DNA from: Burkholderiales bacterium
Lineage (GTDB): Bacteria; Pseudomonadota; Gammaproteobacteria; Burkholderiales; Burkholderiaceae_C
DNA length: 60,228 bases
Assembly: GCA_026400105.1 (NCBI GenBank)
Contig: JAPLPQ010000086.1
Location: forward strand, 1-60,228
Direction: 5' to 3'
In this document: positions 49,539-56,996 of the stretch, in pieces
Position numbering within the stretch: position 1 is the first letter of the stretch
Layout: each line of letters starts with the position of its first letter
Made by a program: the position numbers and the translations under genes
The notes under the pieces: generated by a model
The model's input: the letters and a program-made list of their open reading frames with translations, nothing else
Databases searched by the model: none
What the model was told of the DNA's origin: nothing

Positions 49539-51044
49539 TTACGCGATCTTCTTGCTGGCACGCAGAGCCCGATAGACCTCGGCCCAGGCGTAGTTATGCG
49601 CGTCGTCGCCACATTCACCCGGGGCAATGTCCATGTACTTGAGCGCACCTTCGAGATTCATGGGCTGGATCATTCCGGCCAGGAAGCGATCGACCAGGCT
49701 CAAGTGGTCGGCATAGCGTTCCGGTTCCTGCTCGAAGCACCAACGGTCAACTTCGGAGCCGAAGTGGTAGAGGCGACCCTTGTATTCAAGCGGATGGTCC
49801 TTGACGTTCCATTTCTTGCCCGGAACCCCAATGATCGGCAGCTGACACATGTTGCAGATGTAAGGCAGGGTTTCCGGATAGGTCATGGCCATGTTGCCGT
49901 CAACCACGTTGTCGATGATGACGTCCCAGCATTGACCCCAGCTATCGTTCCAGCCCGGATATTTCTCTTCGAGCCAGGCGCGCTCATCGGGCGTTACGCC
50001 TGCAGCCGGATTCCACCAGACGGTGGGGCGCCAGTAATAGACACCCAGGTGCATTCCATGATGGGTGTCATTCAGGCCTTCCAGCAACTGATCCCAGTAC
50101 CACGGCATGTCCAGCCCCATGTCGGCCAGTGCACGTTCGAATTGGGCGACAATCCATTCCTCCATGAACTCCTTGAACGATTGCTTGCGGTGTTCCAAGG
50201 GGGTGTAGTAGTCCATGGCCGGACCCGTCAGCACGGAGAACAGCTTCCAGGCGCGCCAGACGGCAATATCCACCCGCTTTTGCGCTTCTGCTTTCTGGCC
50301 GTTCTCGATCAGCACCTTCAAGGCTGGTCCGCCGATCTGGGCATGACGGGACTCGTCGGTCTGGATACTCGAAATGAGGTTGGCAAAGGTATGGTCGCCC
50401 GCTTCGGCCGCATCGGCAGCCAGCCCCAGGAACTGCATATTGGTGAAGCCCGTCTCGAAGCTGAAAGTCAGCATGATCGAGACGCTGATGGCATCACGGG
50501 TCAGCATGATGTCATCGAAGAAATGGCGCGCTGCAATCATCGCCCATTCATTGGTGTCATAAGCCTTGAAGGCCCAATCCATCTGGCGATCTTTTGCCAC
50601 ATGTTCATGCGGGAAATACAGCTGGATCTGGCCATGCCGCACCTCGTCCAGGCAACCCAGGGTAGCCATGTTGCGCATGCCCGGCGCCTTGGAGAATCGC
50701 ATCATGCGAGCTTCTGCACTGGCAGCCCCATATTCTCCACGGGCAATTGCGCCATAGTGGGACTTCATGACCGATTTCCATCCGGGATCAGCATTCTCAA
50801 AGATCTGACTGCGTTCCAGAGCCGCCTTCACCGAATAGGCGCCAGCGTCTTTCTCCCGCTGGACCTTCACATACTCAGGATAAGTCTGCTTGTACGGCTC
50901 GTCGTATTTTTCCCATGCATCCTGCGGCAAACCGAAATTACCGGCCATCAGGGGCGGAAACAACTCGTCCTCCGTGACGTATTTGGGCGTCCAGTTCGTG
51001 GTCCTGGCCAAATCGTACCAATCCATCCTGTTAAGCAAAGCCAT
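49539..51044 (-). CDS. tmoA: toluene 4-monooxygenase-type hydroxylase alpha subunit
   Basis: This 501-residue subunit holds the diiron centre that hydroxylates toluene. All six ligands occur at the numbering used for T4MO: E104, E134 and H137 (DEVRH), E197, E231 and H234 (DESRH). Active-site shaping residues I100, G103, Q141, F176, F196 and T201 are also those of T4MO, which supports mainly para hydroxylation to p-cresol. Long stretches match T4MO TmoA by eye (for example MLTFSFETGFTNMQFLGLAA). AGGAG precedes the ATG at 51044. It is the first gene of the operon. Confidence 0.96.
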   Translation of the reverse strand: MALLNRMDWYDLARTTNWTPKYVTEDELFPPLMAGNFGLPQDAWEKYDEPYKQTYPEYVKVQREKDAGAYSVKAALERSQIFENADPGWKSVMKSHYGAIARGEYGAASAEARMMRFSKAPGMRNMATLGCLDEVRHGQIQLYFPHEHVAKDRQMDWAFKAYDTNEWAMIAARHFFDDIMLTRDAISVSIMLTFSFETGFTNMQFLGLAADAAEAGDHTFANLISSIQTDESRHAQIGGPALKVLIENGQKAEAQKRVDIAVWRAWKLFSVLTGPAMDYYTPLEHRKQSFKEFMEEWIVAQFERALADMGLDMPWYWDQLLEGLNDTHHGMHLGVYYWRPTVWWNPAAGVTPDERAWLEEKYPGWNDSWGQCWDVIIDNVVDGNMAMTYPETLPYICNMCQLPIIGVPGKKWNVKDHPLEYKGRLYHFGSEVDRWCFEQEPERYADHLSLVDRFLAGMIQPMNLEGALKYMDIAPGECGDDAHNYAWAEVYRALRASKKIA

Positions 51045-51861
51045 CTATGTCTCCTTAGTCGCAGGGTTATGCACCCTGCTTGGTCCAAAATCAAGTCAAA
51101 CGCGGTTGCCAGGCAACGTAACGGATTGATGTTGATCGATTCCATGCGTTGCGCGTCAAGTCTAGGATGAAATGATTTTTCCAGGTATTAGACTTTGGTT
51201 TAGACGAGGCTCGCCTATTTGGAAGGCATTGCTCCGGAAATTGCTTGGCGGACTTATTGCCGCTGGTCCATTGCGGGTTTACCCCATGTTCAGGGTTTGC
51301 TGTGTTCCGGCCTGCGCGAACCGTAATCAGAATGACGGCAGATGCCTGTGGCTCAGCCACTGATCGAAGCTCGATGCCACCATGCATCAGAAAATCAATT
51401 TGCCTATCATTGGCGCAGGACGATTCTTGCTGCAAGGACCGGCATTGTTTCGGACTGGAATGATGGCTTGGGTATCACGCCCGGCAATGGCTGTATTGCA
51501 GCCGTGTCTCACGGCTCCGTCGTCGCGGACCGATGACTGATTGCCGATGGCAGCGTCGCCTGCGACTTGTCTGTGCTGTAGTCAGACGCTTGCCGTTCCG
51601 TTGTTCCGTACCAGGCCGCATCATCTCGAGTGCCAGCCAGAGCAGATCATGGATAGGCTGCTTGGCTGCAGGACAGCTGTGCCGTGCAGCAGTTGGTCAT
51701 CTTGTACTTGGCTGGCCTTGGCCCGGCCCGGTCGCGGATGGGCTCCGCCAACGCCGGCTCATGGCGCATTTCTGCAACCTGCGCCCTTCCAGCACCCATG
51801 CAGTGGCAGTCAGTTTCCAGTTGAAGCTGCCTGGACATCAAAAGCATGACAGGTCGCAGCT
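51045..51861. other. long noncoding region upstream of tmoA
   Basis: No convincing gene lies in these 817 bp; the short open frames resemble no family I know. The part nearest tmoA is AT-rich and must hold the tmo promoter. I see no full palindromic TodT box, only the direct repeat described separately. The far part (51540-51860) is GC-richer and looks like decayed coding DNA, but I cannot name its source. Confidence 0.6.
51188..51205. promoter_or_regulatory. direct repeat upstream of tmoA, candidate TmoT half-sites
   Basis: TTAGAC-TTTGGT-TTAGAC lies about 145-160 bp before tmoA. On the operon strand it reads GTCTAA-ACCAAA-GTCTAA and contains TAAAC, part of the known TodT box half-site. The spacing and position are suitable for an activator but the match is weak. 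Confidence 0.3.
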
Positions 51862-51944
51862 TCAGATGTTGATGCCGCATTTGCCCGTAGCCAGGATGCT
51901 GTTCGGCTTCCGTGCGGGCTTGATCTGGCGTTCGACGGAAACGC
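51862..51944 (-). pseudogene. relic of a pchF 3' end
   Basis: These 83 bases align with the 3' end of pchF (52935-53016) and include the stop codon. The fragment reads SVERQIKPARKPNSILATG then KCGINI, against SVERKIKRALDPNGILSPG then KSGINI in the intact gene. Nothing of the gene upstream of this tail remains. It adjoins the OMP gene's terminator. Confidence 0.8.
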
Positions 51945-51947
51945 AAA

Positions 51948-51978
51948 GGGCGAAGGGGGATACAAGCCCCCTTCGCCC
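51948..51978 (-). terminator. terminator hairpin after the outer-membrane protein gene
   Basis: GGGCGAAGGGGG (51948-51959) and CCCCCTTCGCCC (51967-51978) form a perfect 12-bp stem with a 7-base loop, 25 bp after the OMP stop. The minus-strand tail is short (TTT). It should end the pch operon. Confidence 0.75.
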
Positions 51979-52021
51979 CTGGCTGGCGCAGCGCCTGGCT
52001 GGGTCAGAACGGTTTGACCAG
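51974..52021. repeat. right copy of 48-bp direct repeat
   Basis: This copy matches 41195-41242 with about five differences and covers one terminator arm plus the last six OMP codons. The two copies are in the same orientation, 10.8 kb apart, and bracket the tmo block. Confidence 0.75.
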
Positions 52022-52891
52022 GCTCAGTCGCAGCAGATTGCCCTTGGGCTCGGGGCCGCTGCCGCCGTGCACGCTGAATTCCTGGTACGCCGCGCCCTTG
52101 AGGAACAGGCCTGCCGAGGCGACCGGGTACACCACCTCGACGCCAGCCGCATGGCGCTCGGCCTTGCCGGCGACGGCAGCGGCGCCCTTGTCATTGCTCA
52201 GCTGCCACTGGCTGTAGCCGACCACGCCCAGCGAGTAGGCACCGTAGTTCTTGCCCAGGCCCCATTCCAGCGACAGCTGGTCGCCCGGGCGCACGCCGTT
52301 GTCCTTCTTGCCGTTGTACTCGTAGCGGAACAGGGCCGAGCCGGAAATGGACTTCTGCTGGTCGAAGTAGTAGGTCATGCCGCCGGTCAGCATGGTGGAC
52401 TGGTAGCCCTTGCCCGGCGAGGTCGGATCGCCCAGGGTGTTGGACGCGGTGTCCAGCCAGATGCCGGCAGCAGCGACGGCATCCCACTGGGCGCCGTGCC
52501 AGCCCAGCACCAGCGGACCCACGTAGACATCGCCCACGCCGCTGTCGCTCGCGTCCAGCGGGCCGACCTTCACCGAGGTGCGCAGCACCGGGATGATGGT
52601 CTCGAAACCGTAGTCGGCACCGAACAGCTTGGTATCGGTGACCTTGACGAAGCGGTTGGCCAGCGCAGTGACCTTGCCGGAACCGCCGATGCCGTCCTTG
52701 GAGTCCGGGGCCTGGAAGCCGTTGATGTCGTAATGGACCAGATAGCCCAGGTAGTAGTTGCCGGCCGGCGGCACGCTGGAGCCCTGCAGCCCCTCGACGC
52801 CGGTGACGTAATGGCCTTCGGCCTGGGCGGCTCCGGCTGCCAGTGCAGCAGCGAGTGCGACGGCACTCGCGAGGGAGGTTTTGTTTTTCAT
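52004..52891 (-). CDS. outer-membrane protein, SphA / phenol-degradation MetA-pathway family
   Basis: This 295-residue beta-barrel has a signal peptide (MKNKTSLASAVALAAALAAGAAQA) and the family opening EGHYVTGVEGLQGSSVPPAGNYYLGYLVHYDI. Alternating strands follow and the last strand ends LLRLSLVKPF with a terminal Phe. Members sit in aromatic degradation clusters and are thought to take up hydrophobic aromatics. It is the last gene of the pch operon, 43 bp after pchF, with a C/G hairpin between them. Confidence 0.88.
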   Translation of the reverse strand: MKNKTSLASAVALAAALAAGAAQAEGHYVTGVEGLQGSSVPPAGNYYLGYLVHYDINGFQAPDSKDGIGGSGKVTALANRFVKVTDTKLFGADYGFETIIPVLRTSVKVGPLDASDSGVGDVYVGPLVLGWHGAQWDAVAAAGIWLDTASNTLGDPTSPGKGYQSTMLTGGMTYYFDQQKSISGSALFRYEYNGKKDNGVRPGDQLSLEWGLGKNYGAYSLGVVGYSQWQLSNDKGAAAVAGKAERHAAGVEVVYPVASAGLFLKGAAYQEFSVHGGSGPEPKGNLLRLSLVKPF

Positions 52892-52903
52892 GTTTCTTCT
52901 CTG

Positions 52904-52920
52904 CCCCCCCCGCAGGGGGG
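52904..52920 (-). repeat. homopolymeric C/G hairpin before the outer-membrane protein gene
   Basis: Eight C followed by GCA and six G can fold into a tight hairpin between pchF and the OMP gene, just upstream of its ribosome site (AGAAGAA). The C8 tract could slip during replication. Confidence 0.5.
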
Positions 52921-52934
52921 ACTCTCAAACGGAA

Positions 52935-54485
52935 TCAGATGTTGATGCCGCTCTTGCCCGGGGACAGGATGCCGTTCGGATCGAGCGCGCGCTTGATCTT
53001 GCGTTCGACCGAACGCTTGACCGGACCGTAGCTGTTGGCGACGCGTTCCTGGAAGGCGGTGTTGACGCGGTAGACGGCGTAGCCTTCCTTCTCGAACTCG
53101 TCGAGCAGTTCATTGAAGCAGGCGTTGGCGCGCTTGGTTTCCTCTTCGCTGCTGCGGTCGTACAGCACGTCGATCACATGGTGCATGTCGCGCCAGCCGA
53201 CGATGAACTCGCCGACATAGTCCAGGCCATGCTTGTTCAGGATCTTCTTGGCCAGCGCGTACTGCTTGTCGCACTCGCTGCCGCGGGCCTGGCTGACCGG
53301 GGCGAACCACATCGAGCCACCGCCGCCACGCCAGTTGTAGAGGCCGAACTCCTGCAGGTTCGGCACGCCCGACATCAGCTGCGCGCGGTACTTGAACGGC
53401 TGGGTATCACCGGCCTCTTCCTGCGTGACGATGCGGCCCTTGCCGGCGCGCTTGATGGTTTCGGTGACGATCTTCCAGTTGACCTCGACCTGCTCGGGCG
53501 AACCGTAGAGCGCGCAGTAGACGTTCCAGGCGCCCAGATGCTTGTCCTTGCGGATCTGCGCCAGCACGGAATCCGGCGTGGCGCCCGGCTCGGTGATGTA
53601 GTCGGAGCGGCGCACGCCACAGGTGGCGGCTTCCCACAACGTGCCGGCGATCACCACCGCGTTCGGGATGATGTTGGCGATGCGCAGCGGGCGCAGCATC
53701 TCGACGATCTCGTTGATGTCGGCTTCGTTGTCGAACTTGATCTCGAACGGCTTGAACACCGGCGGCTTGGGCATCAGCCAGAAGCCCATCTTGGTGCAGA
53801 TGCCGTAGTTGGACTGGGTGAACATGCCGTCCAGCGTCGGGCCGTAACCCCACTTGAACACCTGCCAGGCCTTGTCGCCCTTGACGCCACCCATGCCGGT
53901 ACGCAGCACATCGCCGTTGGCCAGCACCAGTTCCATGCCGCACTGCATCAGGAAATGCTCGCCGTAGGGGGTGTAGCCGACGCCGCGGTCCATCGTGTTG
54001 CCAACCGGGCCGGCAATCGCCGACGGCGCCGAGAACGACAGCATCAGCGGCAGCTTGTGCTCCTCGATGTAGTCGTAGAGCATCTGGTAGGTCACGCCAG
54101 GCTCGACCAGGGCCGTGCACAGCTCGGGGTCGATGTGCAGGATCTTGTTCATCTTCTTGAGATCGAGCACGATCTGGCCGCGTTCGACCGGCGCGGCCGA
54201 GCCGTAGCCGAAGTTGCGACCGGTCGAGATGGTCCAGACCGGGATCTTGTACTCGTTGCAGATCTTGACCACGGCCTGCACCTGCTCGACGCTGGTCGCG
54301 GTGACGACGGCTGACGGCTGGTGACGCGCATCGGGCACCGCCATCATGACCTTGGTGTAGGGCCGCAGATGCTCAGCCGAGGTCAGCACCTGGTCGGCGC
54401 CGAGGGCAGCCTGGAACTTCTTGATTGCCGCATCAAAGCGGTTTTCGCTTACGCCCTTGGGCAGGGCCTGGTATTTGCTTTTCAT
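52935..54485 (-). CDS. pchF: 4-cresol dehydrogenase (hydroxylating), flavoprotein subunit
   Basis: PchF oxidises p-cresol to 4-hydroxybenzyl alcohol and on to 4-hydroxybenzaldehyde, passing electrons to cytochrome PchC. The 516-residue vanillyl-alcohol-oxidase-family protein has the FAD-binding core (PVWTISTGRNFGYGSAAP; SAPSAIAGPVGNTMDRG). Y383 in GLYNWRGGGGSMWFAP is the expected covalent FAD attachment site (Tyr384 in the P. putida enzyme). Y94 corresponds to an active-site tyrosine. There is no signal peptide, although the enzyme is periplasmic in known strains. AGGAG precedes the ATG. Confidence 0.95.
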   Translation of the reverse strand: MKSKYQALPKGVSENRFDAAIKKFQAALGADQVLTSAEHLRPYTKVMMAVPDARHQPSAVVTATSVEQVQAVVKICNEYKIPVWTISTGRNFGYGSAAPVERGQIVLDLKKMNKILHIDPELCTALVEPGVTYQMLYDYIEEHKLPLMLSFSAPSAIAGPVGNTMDRGVGYTPYGEHFLMQCGMELVLANGDVLRTGMGGVKGDKAWQVFKWGYGPTLDGMFTQSNYGICTKMGFWLMPKPPVFKPFEIKFDNEADINEIVEMLRPLRIANIIPNAVVIAGTLWEAATCGVRRSDYITEPGATPDSVLAQIRKDKHLGAWNVYCALYGSPEQVEVNWKIVTETIKRAGKGRIVTQEEAGDTQPFKYRAQLMSGVPNLQEFGLYNWRGGGGSMWFAPVSQARGSECDKQYALAKKILNKHGLDYVGEFIVGWRDMHHVIDVLYDRSSEEETKRANACFNELLDEFEKEGYAVYRVNTAFQERVANSYGPVKRSVERKIKRALDPNGILSPGKSGINI

Positions 54486-54501
54486 GGAATCTTGCTCCTG
54501 T

Positions 54502-55035
54502 TCAGATCACGCAGCGCAGTGCGACATAGGCGCTGCCGTTCTCTTGCACGCGGCCGGCTGCGACCGCAGCGCCCGCACCGGCCACCAGGGCCTGGCCCAG
54601 CGCGCCAGCCTGTTTCTGGCCAGCGCTGTCCTGGCCGATCCGGTGATGCTCGACCGACAGCACGCGGCCACCGGCCGAGCGCACCAGGTCCAGCACCAGG
54701 ATGGCGGCGGCATCGTCGAGCAGGCCGACCAGCAGGGTCGGGGTGTCGTCGTTCAGCAGCGCATTGAGCTGCTGGTAGGTCGCTGCCTCGAGGCCTTGCA
54801 GCGGCGGGTTGACCAGGGCGCCAGCCGGCTGGCCCACAGCGTTGCGCACGCCGGCCAGGAAGGCTGCATCGAGCGCGCCGCCGCTGACCAGCGGGGTCAC
54901 GCGGGCAGTCGCATCGGCTGCGGCGGCACCAGCCAGCGGTGTCGCCGCGCTGGTGTTCGCCTGCGCCCAGGGCATGGCTGCCAGCAGGCCGGCAGCGGCC
55001 AGGCCTTTCAGGACAAAACGTCGATCATTGCTCAT
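54502..55035 (-). CDS. pchX: PchX-like protein with Tat signal
   Basis: This 177-residue protein occupies the pchX position between pchC and pchF, as in pchACXF clusters. It starts SNDRRFVLKGLAAAGLLAAMPWAQA, a twin-arginine-type signal. The mature part is Ala/Val-rich with a predicted alpha/beta character (LLVGLLDDAAAILVLDLVRSAGGRVLSVEHHRIG). No known enzyme motif is seen; the role of PchX is unknown. GAGGAG precedes the ATG at 55035. It lies 11 bp after pchC and 16 bp before pchF. Confidence 0.8.
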   Translation of the reverse strand: MSNDRRFVLKGLAAAGLLAAMPWAQANTSAATPLAGAAAADATARVTPLVSGGALDAAFLAGVRNAVGQPAGALVNPPLQGLEAATYQQLNALLNDDTPTLLVGLLDDAAAILVLDLVRSAGGRVLSVEHHRIGQDSAGQKQAGALGQALVAGAGAAVAAGRVQENGSAYVALRCVI

Positions 55036-55046
55036 GGCGGCTCTCC

Positions 55047-55346
55047 TCAAGGGTTCTTGACCGGCGTGCTGGCCAGATAGTCGGCCAGTTGCTGCAGCGT
55101 CGCATCGTCGATATCGGTGATGCGGAAGGCGGGCATGGCACGGTTGCCGTTGCGCGCGATGCTGACATAGGTGATCGCGGGCAGGCCGCGGCCCGTGATG
55201 ACGGGGCCGATGCCCGCCTCATGGCATTTGGCGCAGACCTTCTGGTAGAACTGCTGGCCCGCGTTGACGGACTGTGCCGTGGCCGGCTGGACCGAGGCGA
55301 GCGCCAAGAAGGCCAGGCCCCAGGTTGAAGTCATCTTGTTGATCAA
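55047..55346 (-). CDS. pchC: 4-cresol dehydrogenase cytochrome c subunit
   Basis: PchC accepts electrons from the flavin of PchF and passes them to the respiratory chain. The 99-residue precursor has a Sec signal (about residues 1-25, ending ATA-QS), the heme motif C38-A-K-C41-H42 and a likely axial Met71 (NRAMPAF). I prefer the TTG start at 55346: AGGAG lies six bases before it, while the ATG at 55334 is too far and would shorten the signal's N-region. Confidence 0.92.
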   Translation of the reverse strand: MINKMTSTWGLAFLALASVQPATAQSVNAGQQFYQKVCAKCHEAGIGPVITGRGLPAITYVSIARNGNRAMPAFRITDIDDATLQQLADYLASTPVKNP

Positions 55347-55387
55347 TTGCTTCTCCTCTGTGATGTATTCGCTCGGAATCGATCGAA

Positions 55388-56839
55388 TCAGAACGGGTAG
55401 TGACGCGGCTGGTTCTGGATCGTGATCCAGCGCAGCTCGGTGAAGGAGTCAATGCCAGCCTGGCCGCCGAACTTGCCGTAGCCAGAAGACTTGACGCCGC
55501 CAAACGGCATCTGGGCCTCGTCATGCACGGTCGGGCCGTTGACATGGCAGATGCCGGACTCGATGCGGCCGGCGACCTGCCAGGCGCGCGAGACATCGCG
55601 ACCGAACACGGCGGCGGCCAGTCCGAACTCGTTGTCGTTGGCACAGGCCACCGCTTCCTCGACGCCATTGACGCGCACGATGGCCTTCACCGGCGCGAAC
55701 GACTCCTCGCGGTAGATTTCCATCTCGGGCGTGACATGGTCGAGCAGCGTGGCCGGCATCAGCGTGCTGTCGGCCTTGCCGCCGCACAGCAGCTTGGCGC
55801 CCTTGGCCAGCGCGTCGTCGATCAAGGCGTTGCAGCGTGTGACCGTGGCCTGGTCGGCCACCGAGCCCAGCACCACCGGGCCCAGGCGCGGGTCGCCCAG
55901 CGGCAGGCTTTGCGCGCGTGCCGTCAGCTTGGCGACGAACTCGTCGGCCACGGCCTGGTCGACGATCAGGCGCTCGGTCGACATGCAGATCTGGCCCGAG
56001 TTGGCGAAGGCGCCAAAGGTCGCGGCAGCGACCGCGGCGTCGATGTCGGCATCGTCGAGCACCACGAACGGCGCCTTGCCGCCGAGTTCGAGCACGGCCG
56101 GCTTGAGGTACTTGGCGCAGGTCTGGGCGATCAGCCGGCCGACCTTGGTCGAGCCGGTAAAGTTGACCCGGCGCAGCGCCGGGTGCGCCACGATCGCCTC
56201 CACCACCGCACCGGCATCGGCCGGAGCGTTGGTCACGAAGTTGACCACGCCGGGCGGCAGGCCGGCTTCCTGCAGCGCCTCGATGATCAGGCCGTGGGTG
56301 GCCGGACACAGTTCGGAGCCCTTGAGGATCACGGTGTTGCCGCAGGCCAGCGGGGTCGAGATGGCGCGCACGCCCAGGATCACCGGTGCGTTCCAGGGCG
56401 CGATGCCCAGCACCACGCCTGCCGGCTGGCGCACTGCCATCGCGACATTGCCTGGCACATTGGACGGGATCACCTGGCCGCTGATCTGGGTCGTCAGGGC
56501 GGCGGCCTCGAGCAGCATGTCGGCGGCCAGATGGACGTTGAAGCCAGCCCAGATGCCGGAGGCGCCGGTCTCGGCCGCCATCGCGGCGACGAAGGCGTCG
56601 GCCTTGGCTGCCAGCGACTGCGAGGCCTTCATCAGCAGGCCGCGGCGCTCGCCCGGACCCATGGCGGCCCAGGCCGGGAAGGCCTTGGCCGCCGCCTCGA
56701 CGGCGGCCTGGGCATCGGCGACCGTGGCGGCCGGTGCCCGCGTGGCCACGCTGTGGTCGAGCGGATTGCGGCGCTCGAAGGTCGCGCCGTTCGATGCAGC
56801 CCGCTGCTGGCCACCGATCAGCATCTGGATTTCGTTCAT
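55388..56839 (-). CDS. pchA: 4-hydroxybenzaldehyde dehydrogenase
   Basis: PchA oxidises 4-hydroxybenzaldehyde to 4-hydroxybenzoate with NAD(P). The 483-residue aldehyde dehydrogenase has N150 (IAPWNAPV), the nucleotide site FTGSTKVGR, general base E251 (LELGGKAPF), and nucleophile C285 (NSGQICMS). It is the first gene of the operon; position and order A-C-X-F match p-cresol clusters. Specificity is inferred from context, since benzaldehyde and vanillin dehydrogenases look alike. Confidence 0.92.
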   Translation of the reverse strand: MNEIQMLIGGQQRAASNGATFERRNPLDHSVATRAPAATVADAQAAVEAAAKAFPAWAAMGPGERRGLLMKASQSLAAKADAFVAAMAAETGASGIWAGFNVHLAADMLLEAAALTTQISGQVIPSNVPGNVAMAVRQPAGVVLGIAPWNAPVILGVRAISTPLACGNTVILKGSELCPATHGLIIEALQEAGLPPGVVNFVTNAPADAGAVVEAIVAHPALRRVNFTGSTKVGRLIAQTCAKYLKPAVLELGGKAPFVVLDDADIDAAVAAATFGAFANSGQICMSTERLIVDQAVADEFVAKLTARAQSLPLGDPRLGPVVLGSVADQATVTRCNALIDDALAKGAKLLCGGKADSTLMPATLLDHVTPEMEIYREESFAPVKAIVRVNGVEEAVACANDNEFGLAAAVFGRDVSRAWQVAGRIESGICHVNGPTVHDEAQMPFGGVKSSGYGKFGGQAGIDSFTELRWITIQNQPRHYPF

Positions 56840-56996
56840 TTCGTTCGTCCCGGAAAAATCTGAAGAGGACCGAATGGTAGGAAGGCAGGGCCGAACCGGC
56901 TTGTCCTGGAGTGCACAAAAGGCTTGACTGACAGCGCAAGGCCGCTAGGGAATGCACCGGCTTGCCACTGCGGCGAGTCCGTCAGATAATGAAAAA

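Noticed and set aside
51540..51860. Transposase remnant upstream of tmoA
   Set aside because: No DDE motif, terminal inverted repeat or target duplication could be recognised in any frame.
51533..52945. Long + strand open frame across the OMP gene and the relics
   Set aside because: It runs antisense to a clear outer-membrane protein and through the terminator; composition is shadow-like.
56840..56996. Sigma-54 promoter or AraC operator between pchA and its regulator
   Set aside because: No -24/-12 pair and no convincing direct repeat was found; the regulator is assigned by position only.
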